In this document: piece after piece, positions 1-5,646 of the stretch
Layout: each line of letters starts with the position of its first letter
How positions within the stretch are numbered: the first letter of the stretch is position 1
Assembly: GCA_913056475.1 (NCBI GenBank)
Contig: CAJXMS010000131.1
Span: forward strand, 1 to 6,627
Direction of reading: 5' to 3'
Origin: an uncultured Bacteroidota bacterium
Lineage (GTDB): Bacteria; Bacteroidota; Bacteroidia; Flavobacteriales; Schleiferiaceae
Length of the DNA stretch: 6,627 nt
The notes under the pieces: model-generated
Seen by the model: the letters and a program-made list of their open reading frames with translations, nothing else
Database searches by the model: none
What the model was told of the DNA's origin: nothing
Translations under genes and position numbers: made by a program

Positions 1-194
1 AAATCATGATTGCTGAAACCAGCCGCTCCAGCTACGCCGATTTGACCGTCCAGCTGCAGCGCCTCAACGAGGCTCGCCAGATGAGTGACCCGCGCCACTT
101 GGTGCGCTGCCTGAAAGAAATCGTTCCTGAATACCTCAGCAGTAATTCCGACTTTTCAGCCCTTGATAAGGAGAAGCAAGCGAGTAATGGCTAG
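1..194 (+). CDS. Nucleotide-sugar epimerase/dehydratase (CapD/WbpM-like polysaccharide biosynthesis protein), C-terminal fragment
   Basis: Only the last 64 or so codons are present; the reading frame is open to the window's left edge, so the ATG at position 6 is internal rather than a start. The fragment contains IMIAETSRSSY, a helical stretch, then LKEIVPEYLSSNSDFSALD. The last segment matches the conserved C-terminus of membrane-linked CapD/WbpM/FlaA1-type proteins (a K-E-I-V-P-E-[YF]-x-S-x-N-S-x-[FY]-x-x-L-D pattern). Those NAD(P)-dependent enzymes dehydrate or epimerise UDP-sugars for capsule, O-antigen or exopolysaccharide synthesis, using a Rossmann domain that lies outside this window. 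The end of the gene overlaps the next start by 8 nt, which suggests a shared operon with the downstream surface genes. The family call rests on the tail motif alone, so the exact sugar reaction cannot be stated. Confidence 0.8.
   Translation, partial: IMIAETSRSSYADLTVQLQRLNEARQMSDPRHLVRCLKEIVPEYLSSNSDFSALDKEKQASNG
168..173 (+). promoter_or_regulatory. Shine-Dalgarno-like site favouring the ATG at 187
   Basis: AAGGAG lies 13 nt before the ATG at 187, inside the end of the upstream gene. The spacing is a little long, but it supports ATG 187 over the in-frame TTG at 163, which would place this site inside the coding sequence and add eight charged residues before the signal peptide. Most other genes in the window lack such a site, so its role is uncertain. 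Confidence 0.4.
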
Positions 195-1818
195 CAGGCC
201 CCTTTTCCTGTTCCTTCTGCTTACGGGCCTTAGTTCGATAGTCCGGGGCCAATATCAATTTGACTTTCTACATCACCTGGAAAATGCCATGGCGGATACA
301 GTCGTTTACCAGCTCGGCTCCCCCCATCACGGCGCTTTACGCCCGCTTAATCGCTGGGCCATAGATAGCATTAAGCGCCCTTTCCCACAGGAAAGCGCAG
401 CAAAAGCAGGCGGGAGCGGCTGGCTTTACCGCAAAGCCTTTGTCGAGAACCTCGTCCAGATAGATCGGCCAGAATACGCCCTTACCATCAACCCCGTGGT
501 AAATTTCCAGGGCTCTGATATGAGTAACACCAGTTATGTAGGCTACGTCAATACCAGGGGCTATCTACTGGAAGGTAGGATCGGTCAGGACCTCACTTTT
601 TACAGCACTTTCCTGGAAAATCAAGGCCGGTATGCCCCCTACATGCGGCGTTATGCTGCCGAGTACCGGGTGATTCCTGGGCAGGGGAGTACGGTTCGGG
701 GTTTTGGCGATCGGGGCGTTGATTACAGCCTTCCGGCCGGGGCGGTGGCTTACAGTCCGGGAAAGCACTTTAGCTTTTCCCTGGGGCAGGGGCGTCATTT
801 TCTGGGGGAAGGCTATCGCTCGCTCTTCTTGTCAGACTTTAGCTTTAGCTATCCTTATTTCCGCATAGAAACCCAGTTTGGTCCCGTCAAGTATCTTAAC
901 CTTTGGGCGCAACTCTACGATACCCGGCAGGAGGCGCGAGCCCCCGCTTACGATAATGTCTATGGTAAAAAGTACCTCTCCTCGCATTACCTAAGTATCA
1001 ACATCGGCAAGCGCTGGAATATCGCCTTCTTCGAAGCCATCATTCTGGGAGATACCACGCAGCAAAGAGGTTTGGACGCCAGCTTTTTTAATCCGGTCAT
1101 ATTTTACCGCCCCATTGAGTTTGCCGTAGGTTCCGGAAGCGGAAACGCCCTGCTGGGCGGTGCCTTATCCTATAAGATCATGGACGGCTATCAGGCATAC
1201 GGTCAGTTTTTGCTCGATGAATTTAGCATTGAAGACCTCCTTGCCCGCAACGGCAGCTGGGTCAATAAGTATGCCTGGCAAATAGGACTTAAGCACTACG
1301 GGGCCTTGGGCATCCCGGGCTTATTTGCCCGCTTAGAATACAATGGCAGCCGTCCTTACAACTATTCTCACCGTACCGTGCTGACCAACTACGCCCATTA
1401 TGGCAGCCCGCTGGCTCACCCTTACGGCGCCAATTTTCACGAATTACTGGGGCAGTTGCTCTACCGGCAAGAGCGTTGGGAGTTTGAGGGCCGTCTTATT
1501 TATGCCTTACGGGGGATGGATGATGAGCAAAATTATTGGGGAACTGATTTGTATCGTTCCTATAACCAGCGGGTAAAGGACCAGGGAAACTGGGTGGGGC
1601 AGGGGCTCAGCAGCCATTTCTGGTACGGGCTGGCCCGCGTGGCCTACCGGGTAAACCCGGCCAGCAATCTCAAACTGGAAGCTGGCCTTAGGTGGCGCTC
1701 CTTACAGCCACGAAAGGAAAACATAGCCCGGGCCACCGCGCCCTTCGCTACCGGAAATCTTTTTTGGGGCTTTATTGGATTGCGAACCGCCCTTTTTAAC
1801 CAATACTTTGACTTCTAA
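187..1818 (+). CDS. Wzi/RemB-like outer-membrane beta-barrel protein (capsule assembly / gliding motility family)
   Basis: From ATG 187 the protein is 543 residues. It opens with a signal peptide: MASR, a hydrophobic run to about residue 19, and probable cleavage after the VRG that ends at residue 21. The body is rich in aromatic and glycine residues in alternating, strand-like stretches, and the last residue is Phe (QYFDF), as in outer-membrane barrels. The segment GQGRHFLGEGYRSLFLSDF at about 200-218 resembles the Wzi core pattern of a Gly-rich turn followed by a Leu-Ser strand. FNPVIFYRPIEF (about 301-312) and YNGSRPYNYSH followed by HPYGANF (385-417) resemble Bacteroidota proteins annotated as gliding protein RemB or Wzi family. 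Wzi anchors capsule to the outer membrane in Gram-negative bacteria; RemB is a mobile surface protein in Flavobacterium. The gene sits 3 nt before the exosortase gene and overlaps a sugar epimerase gene, which favours a surface-glycan role. Which of the two roles applies cannot be decided here. Confidence 0.78.
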   Translation: MASRPLFLFLLLTGLSSIVRGQYQFDFLHHLENAMADTVVYQLGSPHHGALRPLNRWAIDSIKRPFPQESAAKAGGSGWLYRKAFVENLVQIDRPEYALTINPVVNFQGSDMSNTSYVGYVNTRGYLLEGRIGQDLTFYSTFLENQGRYAPYMRRYAAEYRVIPGQGSTVRGFGDRGVDYSLPAGAVAYSPGKHFSFSLGQGRHFLGEGYRSLFLSDFSFSYPYFRIETQFGPVKYLNLWAQLYDTRQEARAPAYDNVYGKKYLSSHYLSINIGKRWNIAFFEAIILGDTTQQRGLDASFFNPVIFYRPIEFAVGSGSGNALLGGALSYKIMDGYQAYGQFLLDEFSIEDLLARNGSWVNKYAWQIGLKHYGALGIPGLFARLEYNGSRPYNYSHRTVLTNYAHYGSPLAHPYGANFHELLGQLLYRQERWEFEGRLIYALRGMDDEQNYWGTDLYRSYNQRVKDQGNWVGQGLSSHFWYGLARVAYRVNPASNLKLEAGLRWRSLQPRKENIARATAPFATGNLFWGFIGLRTALFNQYFDF

Positions 1819-1821
1819 ACC

Positions 1822-2424
1822 ATGCGTCTTTGGCAGAGCTTTAAACCTACTATTCTTTTTTTAGCCAAGTTTTTTGGGCTTTACCTGGTCCTTTCCGTGG
1901 CTTATGGCTTCTTTATTCGGGACTATGACACAAACCAGCCGCCCCAAGTAGATCCCATAACCCGCTACGTAGCCGTGCACTGCGCAGGTTTTTCTTCCGG
2001 GCTTGGGTATGAAGTTACCATCGTAAATGATGACCACTTGCGCCAGAAAAATCGTCCCGAGCGGACCTACGACAGCCTCTGGCTCAATGATCAGTACGCC
2101 CTTTCCGTGGAAGAGGGCTGTAATGGGATCAATATTATGATCATCTTCCTATCCTTTGTCATCGCCTTTGGGGGCCATCCCATGCGGATGTTATGGTTTA
2201 TTCCAGCCGGTATGCTGTTTATTCATGGGGCCAATATTGGGCGCCTTTTCCTCTTAAGCTATCTCAACGTCAGCTGGAGTGCCGAGGCCTATCATTTTTT
2301 CCATAAATACGGCTTCACCGCCGTTTTGTATTTGGCCATTTTGATCCTTTGGTACCTCTGGGTTATGCACTTAGGTAAACGTCGCCCCCTTAAGAAACCA
2401 ACGGAGCAAGCCCCTGCTAAGTAA
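1822..2424 (+). CDS. xrtF: Exosortase family protein XrtF
   Basis: A 200-residue integral membrane protein. It has an N-terminal transmembrane segment at about 10-31, a periplasmic-looking loop at about 35-95, then hydrophobic segments at about 103-117, 122-136, 140-149 and 164-183, and ends in a basic, proline-containing tail. The exosortase triad is recognisable: Cys100 in EEGCNGINI, Arg141 in GANIGRLF, and His161 (or His158) in the HFFHKYG segment. Exosortases are inner-membrane transpeptidases of the EpsH/XrtA superfamily that cleave C-terminal sorting signals; the GCNGINIM and HKYGFTAVLY wording is typical of the Bacteroidota XrtF type. The gene starts 3 nt after the Wzi/RemB-like gene with no Shine-Dalgarno site, and its TAA overlaps the next ATG by one base, so coupled translation is likely. 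The following gene is the known family partner, which strongly supports the assignment. The substrate is unknown. Confidence 0.92.
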   Translation: MRLWQSFKPTILFLAKFFGLYLVLSVAYGFFIRDYDTNQPPQVDPITRYVAVHCAGFSSGLGYEVTIVNDDHLRQKNRPERTYDSLWLNDQYALSVEEGCNGINIMIIFLSFVIAFGGHPMRMLWFIPAGMLFIHGANIGRLFLLSYLNVSWSAEAYHFFHKYGFTAVLYLAILILWYLWVMHLGKRRPLKKPTEQAPAK

Positions 2425-2912
2425 TGCGCCTGCTCGGAACCCCCATACACTTAAAACCCTGGAAACGATGGGCATACATAATTATCGGTGCCCTGGGCTT
2501 AGCACTGGTATACCTGTTTCACCGCTACCTCAATTTGTACGCCTTGCTTAGCACGGAACCCTTCACCTTACTTAATTATACCGCCGATTACCGCGCTGTA
2601 GACCCCCTGGCCTTCAGCGTGAACAAAGCCTTCAGATATCTGCTCAATGATGTTTTCGCCATGCTTCTGGTCTACGGACTCTTTTACGAGCGGCGCTTCC
2701 TCCGGTTTGCCTTTTACGTGCTGCTTTTTGGACTGGTGGTACTCATGCCTACTTACTTAGTTCTATATCTTTCCCAGCCAGCAGGATTTACCAGTATGAT
2801 AAGCCACCTGCACCGAGTGGTTTTTAATCCGGTCCTGATGATGCTGCTCATCCCCGCCTTCTTTTTTCAAGTGCAGCAAGAGCGCCGGTCCGGGCCTCCC
2901 GGCCAAATGTGA
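2424..2912 (+). CDS. Exosortase F system-associated membrane protein
   Basis: A 162-residue polytopic membrane protein. Hydrophobic segments lie at about 15-32, 73-88, 93-116 and 133-149, with a basic N-terminus (KPWKRW) and a short charged tail. Recognisable points are RYLLND at 71-76 and LHRVVFNPVLMMLLIPAFF at 129-147, which fit the small protein family found beside xrtF in Bacteroidota (the exosortase F system-associated family). Its function is unknown; constant pairing with XrtF suggests a subunit, chaperone or substrate-presenting partner in the inner membrane, which is inference. It starts within the stop of xrtF (TAATG). Oddly, the last six residues (GPPGQM) and the first base of the stop are encoded by the left arm of an inverted repeat, so the native C-terminus may have been altered by that element. 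Confidence 0.85.
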   Translation: MRLLGTPIHLKPWKRWAYIIIGALGLALVYLFHRYLNLYALLSTEPFTLLNYTADYRAVDPLAFSVNKAFRYLLNDVFAMLLVYGLFYERRFLRFAFYVLLFGLVVLMPTYLVLYLSQPAGFTSMISHLHRVVFNPVLMMLLIPAFFFQVQQERRSGPPGQM

Positions 2913-3003
2913 TACGCCCCAAGGCGCAAGCTCTTTCCACTGAGAAGGCTGTTCTAACCAGAAAGTGAAGCACGGCAGGAAGTCTACATTTGGCCGGCAG
3001 GCC
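2893..3003. repeat. 111-bp segment bounded by an 18-bp near-perfect inverted repeat
   Basis: The left arm GGCCTCCCGGCCAAATGT (2893-2910) and right arm ACATTTGGCCGGCAGGCC (2986-3003) are reverse complements at 17 of 18 positions; the inner 12 bp are perfect. Each arm also holds two GGCC tetramers able to form a small local hairpin. The 75-nt interior contains minor hairpins, CGCC-CCAA-GGCG (2915-2926) and TTCT-AACC-AGAA (2952-2963). No target-site duplication is visible at the borders and no T-run follows on either strand. It could be a long stem-loop at the operon end that protects or terminates the mRNA, or a small dispersed element of MITE or REP type. The sequence cannot choose between these. 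Confidence 0.7.
2985..2992 (+). promoter_or_regulatory. Bacteroidota -7-like motif TACATTTG
   Basis: TACATTTG fits the Bacteroidota -7 consensus TAnnTTTG at every fixed position. It lies at the inner edge of the right inverted-repeat arm, 114 nt before the YceI start at 3107. No TTTG-type -33 element is found 19-21 nt upstream, so it may be a chance match. Confidence 0.22.
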
Positions 3004-3059
3004 ACAAAAATAAAAGCTTCTGGCTCAAAACAATTAAGAAATGAAATGAGTTTCTTTTC

Positions 3060-3090
3060 TTTGCAACCACTAAAATGATGTTTAAACTTT
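3060..3090 (+). promoter_or_regulatory. Possible weak promoter for the YceI lipoprotein gene
   Basis: TTTG at 3060-3063 is followed after 19 nt by TAAACTTT (3083-3090), a partial match to TAnnTTTG. The spacing suits the Bacteroidota -33/-7 architecture, but the second element misses two consensus positions and would leave a leader of only about 10 nt. The region from here to the start codon is A/T-rich, as Bacteroidota leaders often are. Confidence 0.25.
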
Positions 3091-3099
3091 AAAACCATC

Positions 3100-3117
3100 G
3101 AAAACTATGAAAACTAT
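3100..3117 (+). repeat. 9-bp tandem duplication across a start codon
   Basis: GAAAACTAT occurs twice in direct succession (3100-3108 and 3109-3117) and is followed by the near copy GAAAAACT. Each unit combined with the next G creates an ATG (3107 and 3116), so the YceI gene has two identical in-frame start contexts three codons apart. Confidence 0.8.
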
Positions 3118-3805
3118 GAAAAACTTTCTTTCATTGCTGGCGGCCAGTTCCTTATTGGTAGCTTGTAACAGTAACACGCCCGAGGCAAATGTTAAAACAG
3201 AAGAAGCCAAAGAGGTAGCTAAATCCGGCGACCAGGCTCAGCATTACAACCTCGTAGAAAAGGGTGACGAAATTGAGTGGAGAGGCTATAAAACCTACGC
3301 AGACGGTTCTCACTACGGTACTCTTCAAGTACAGGACGGGGAGTTTGTAGTAGAGGAAGGCAAGCTTACCTCCGGTAACTTCGTGATTGATATGAACTCA
3401 ATCCACTCCGTGGACCTGGCGGAAAATAAAGACAAGTATGGCAAGCTCGTAGGGCACCTCAAAAGCAATGACTTCTTCGCGGTAGATTCCTTCCCTACGG
3501 CCAAGTTTAGCATTACCGAGGTGAAAGTAGCGCCCGAGAGCGATACTACCAATGCCACCCACCATGTAAGTGGCAATCTGACCCTGCGGGGCATTACCAA
3601 GAATATTACCATTCCTGCCCAGGTAGAAATGAATGATCAAATGGTAAGCTTCGCTACTCCGGAGTTTGTCATAGACCGCAGCAAGTGGAACGTGAAATTC
3701 CGCTCTACCTCCTTTGCCGAATTTGCGGACATAGCTAAGGAAAAAGCTATCGACAACAGCATTCAGCTCAAAGTAGATCTTACCGCTGAACAAGCGGCTT
3801 CCTAA
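3107..3805 (+). CDS. YceI-family lipoprotein
   Basis: A 232-residue protein with a lipoprotein signal peptide: Lys2 and Lys5, a hydrophobic run, and the lipobox LVAC with Cys20 as lipidation site. A low-complexity Glu/Lys/Ala linker (about 21-45) precedes a YceI domain at about 46-227. Family marks are NFVIDMNSIHSVDL (91-104), HLKSNDFFAVDSFPTAKF (117-134), SGNLTLRGITKNITIP (155-170) and FVIDRSKWNVKF (187-198). YceI proteins form a lipocalin-like barrel that binds isoprenoid or other long lipids; the lipid bound here is unknown. Anchoring in the outer or inner membrane facing the periplasm is expected, and no acidic surface-export signal follows Cys20. The start is ATG 3107 or, equally plausibly, ATG 3116; neither has a Shine-Dalgarno site. 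The gene is probably monocistronic: a 194-nt gap precedes it and a strong terminator follows. Confidence 0.93.
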   Translation: MKTMKNFLSLLAASSLLVACNSNTPEANVKTEEAKEVAKSGDQAQHYNLVEKGDEIEWRGYKTYADGSHYGTLQVQDGEFVVEEGKLTSGNFVIDMNSIHSVDLAENKDKYGKLVGHLKSNDFFAVDSFPTAKFSITEVKVAPESDTTNATHHVSGNLTLRGITKNITIPAQVEMNDQMVSFATPEFVIDRSKWNVKFRSTSFAEFADIAKEKAIDNSIQLKVDLTAEQAAS

Positions 3806-3842
3806 AGGACGAAACACTCTTTTTTGAGGTTTGGTTGATTCA

Positions 3843-3880
3843 AAGCCCGGCTCCCAATGGGGGGTCGGGCTTGTTTTTTT
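3843..3880 (+). terminator. Intrinsic terminator after the YceI gene
   Basis: The arms at 3843-3855 and 3860-3872 form an uninterrupted 13-bp RNA stem (two G-U wobbles, the rest Watson-Crick, mostly G-C) closed by the loop AATG. A run of seven T follows at 3874-3880. It lies 37 nt after the YceI stop and separates that gene from radC. Confidence 0.92.
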
Positions 3881-3928
3881 GATATATTGGGCCATTGTAA
3901 TCTTCTTGTTTATAGTAATCCTTAACCT

Positions 3929-4672
3929 ATGACTACTTATAAAAACGAGCGCAATATCAAGGCCTGGGCCGAGGATGATCGCCCTCGGGAAAAGATGCTG
4001 CACAAGGGCCGGGGCGCTTTGTCGGATGCCGAGTTGGTGGCCATCTTACTGGGTAGCGGCAGCCGTAATGAATCCGCCGTAGACTTGGGCAAACGCCTAC
4101 TGGCTTCGGTTCATAATAATCTTCATGAGCTGGGCCGGCTTAACGTGGCGCAGCTTTGCGATTTCCGGGGGATAGGGCAGGCCAAAGCGGTGGTGCTCAT
4201 GGCCGCGCTGGAACTGGGCCGCCGCCGGGGCCGTGGGGTACCTACGGAGCGGCCCCGTATTTTGAGCAGTAGAGACTCTCTCAACGTACTCCGCCCACAC
4301 ATGGAGGACTGGGACCACGAACAGTTTTGGATGCTGATGCTGGATACCAAAAACCGCTTATTGGCCACCGAAATGATAAGTCAGGGCGGGATGAATGCTA
4401 CCATAGCTGACCCACGGCTCATATTCCGAAAAGCCCTGGAAAAAAAGGCTACGGCCATTATTCTCGCTCATAATCACCCTTCCGGTAATCTACAACCCAG
4501 CCGGGAGGACAAGCGGCTCACCCATCGTTTGTTGCATGCGGGGCTCCTGCTTGATATCCTGGTGCATGATCATCTTATTTTGGGGCATCAAGAGTACTTT
4601 AGCTTTGCAGATGAAGGCTATATGGACCATTACCGGCGGCATACTAACTTTCCAGGACATGATCCGGATTAA
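3929..4672 (+). CDS. radC: RadC-family JAMM/MPN domain protein (UPF0758)
   Basis: A 247-residue protein, slightly longer than the usual 220-230. The N-terminal part has the family opening IKAWAEDDRPREKML (10-24) and ALSDAELVAILLGSG (30-44), then a helix-hairpin-helix-like FRGIGQAKAVVLMAALELGRR (79-99). The C-terminal JAMM domain carries the metal-site pattern H181-x-H183-x7-S191-x2-D194 within HNHPSGNLQPSRED, with Glu148 as the likely catalytic glutamate. RadC proteins are soluble and probably metal-dependent; the name comes from an E. coli allele later traced to recG, so a repair role is not established. Start ATG 3929 is chosen because the family sequence begins about ten residues later; no Shine-Dalgarno site is present. 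It follows the YceI terminator by 48 nt, so it should have its own promoter, but none is clear. It converges on the next gene with a 14-nt gap. Confidence 0.93.
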   Translation: MTTYKNERNIKAWAEDDRPREKMLHKGRGALSDAELVAILLGSGSRNESAVDLGKRLLASVHNNLHELGRLNVAQLCDFRGIGQAKAVVLMAALELGRRRGRGVPTERPRILSSRDSLNVLRPHMEDWDHEQFWMLMLDTKNRLLATEMISQGGMNATIADPRLIFRKALEKKATAIILAHNHPSGNLQPSREDKRLTHRLLHAGLLLDILVHDHLILGHQEYFSFADEGYMDHYRRHTNFPGHDPD

Positions 4673-4686
4673 GACCAGCCCGCTTT

Positions 4687-5646
4687 TTAAGGGGCGGTTT
4701 CATCATAGCCAATGTGAAAAAGCGCATCTCCCTTATGGATCAGGGGGAAGTTGTTGTGGCCTATGATATGTCCCGTCACCGGGCTATTCATCTTTACGCT
4801 GTACTCGTTGGTAGGGGAGCTGATATAGCCCAAGGTAAGGCCTTCCTTTACCGCCTGACCCGATTCTTTGCGATGCCGGAAAAGCCCCGAAACATCTGCT
4901 CTCAGCCAGGTGCTCCGGCGGAAAAAGCGCTGTTTTTGCCGCTGCTTAGGGGCCTTGCTTATCATGCCATAGTACTGCAGTACACGTTTGATGCCATCTA
5001 AGCCCTCCTCTACCGTTTTGCGATCTAAGCGGAGGGTTTCTCCCCCTTCGAATACCATCACCGATTTGTTCAGGGAGCGGGCCGTTTCCCGAAAAGAGCC
5101 TTCTATCACATTGCTGTGAAGGGTGAAGGGGGCGGCAAAAGCCCGCGATACTTCCTCCGCCAGCTCATCTTCTTCTTCGTAGCGGATCTGAGGGTAGTTG
5201 GTCCGGCTGGCCCCGCCGGTATGGAAGTCGATGCCAAAATCAATTTCCGGTAGGATACAGGTAGACATGGTGTGCGCCACAATGCTGGCCAGGGAGCCGT
5301 CTGGATTTCCCGGGAAGCTGCGGTTTACATCCTTACCATCCGGTACATCCCGGGAAAAATTGATAAAGCCATAAACGTTAATGATGGGCATGGCTATGAT
5401 GGAGCCCCGACGAATTTGAGAAGCAATGCCGCTTTTGAGAAATTTCCGGATTATCTCGATGCCGTTTACTTCATCGCCGTGCATCCCACCGCTCAGAAGT
5501 ATAGCCGGGCCTTCCTGGCGAGAACGGAAGACATGCACCGGCATGTGTATGGGCGTACCGGAGGGCAAGCGAGATACCGGCAATTCTAATGAACACTGCT
5601 CGCCCGGACGGATCAGGGTTCCGCCGATGGATAGATCGTCTTTCAC
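4687..5646 (-). CDS. Succinylglutamate desuccinylase/aspartoacylase (AstE/AspA) family zinc hydrolase
   Basis: A 319-residue soluble protein of the zinc carboxypeptidase-like AstE/AspA family. Zinc ligands are visible: His56 and Glu59 in GGMHGDEVNG, and His142 in DFHTGG; Glu200 in VFEGGE is the likely catalytic glutamate. Asn108-Arg109 in KDVNRSFPG corresponds to the substrate-carboxylate-binding NR pair. After a basic linker (about 230-245) comes a beta-rich C-terminal domain, STWLRADVSGLF to ALFHIG, with NSPVTGHIIG inside it, resembling the lipoyl/biotinyl-like domain of this subfamily. Members cleave N-acyl amino acids or related amides; the substrate here cannot be named. Translation starts at a GTG overlapping the purB stop as GTGA (4-nt overlap), so it is probably coupled to purB. 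In many Bacteroidota this family sits beside a RimK-like ATP-grasp ligase gene, which is not seen here. Confidence 0.9.
   Translation of the reverse strand: MKDDLSIGGTLIRPGEQCSLELPVSRLPSGTPIHMPVHVFRSRQEGPAILLSGGMHGDEVNGIEIIRKFLKSGIASQIRRGSIIAMPIINVYGFINFSRDVPDGKDVNRSFPGNPDGSLASIVAHTMSTCILPEIDFGIDFHTGGASRTNYPQIRYEEEDELAEEVSRAFAAPFTLHSNVIEGSFRETARSLNKSVMVFEGGETLRLDRKTVEEGLDGIKRVLQYYGMISKAPKQRQKQRFFRRSTWLRADVSGLFRHRKESGQAVKEGLTLGYISSPTNEYSVKMNSPVTGHIIGHNNFPLIHKGDALFHIGYDETAP

Noticed and set aside
163..186. TTG at 163 as start of the Wzi/RemB-like gene
   Set aside because: It adds a basic stretch before a well-formed signal peptide that starts at ATG 187, and it would place the AAGGAG site inside the gene.
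2965..3078. Short plus-strand open frame of 37 codons starting with GTG in the gap
   Set aside because: It crosses the right repeat arm, lacks a ribosome site, and has no recognisable features. It would be of interest only if the repeat proves to be multi-copy with this frame preserved.
2763..3098. Minus-strand 111-codon open frame across the xrtF-associated gene end and the gap
   Set aside because: About half lies antisense to a clear membrane protein gene and the rest over the inverted repeat; no recognisable domain or signal.
3883..3890. TATATTGG as -7 element for radC
   Set aside because: One consensus position is missed and no TTTG-type -33 element lies at the right distance; it also sits directly after the terminator T-run, where A/T-rich chance matches are expected.
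3398..4003. Minus-strand 201-codon open frame opposite the YceI gene and the radC start
   Set aside because: It runs through the intrinsic terminator and opposite two well-supported genes; it is a shadow frame.
4676..4696. Possible shared hairpin terminator between radC and the zinc hydrolase gene
   Set aside because: Only a 4-bp CCGC/GCGG or GCCC/GGGC stem can be formed, with an A/T loop and no proper T-run after it on either strand.
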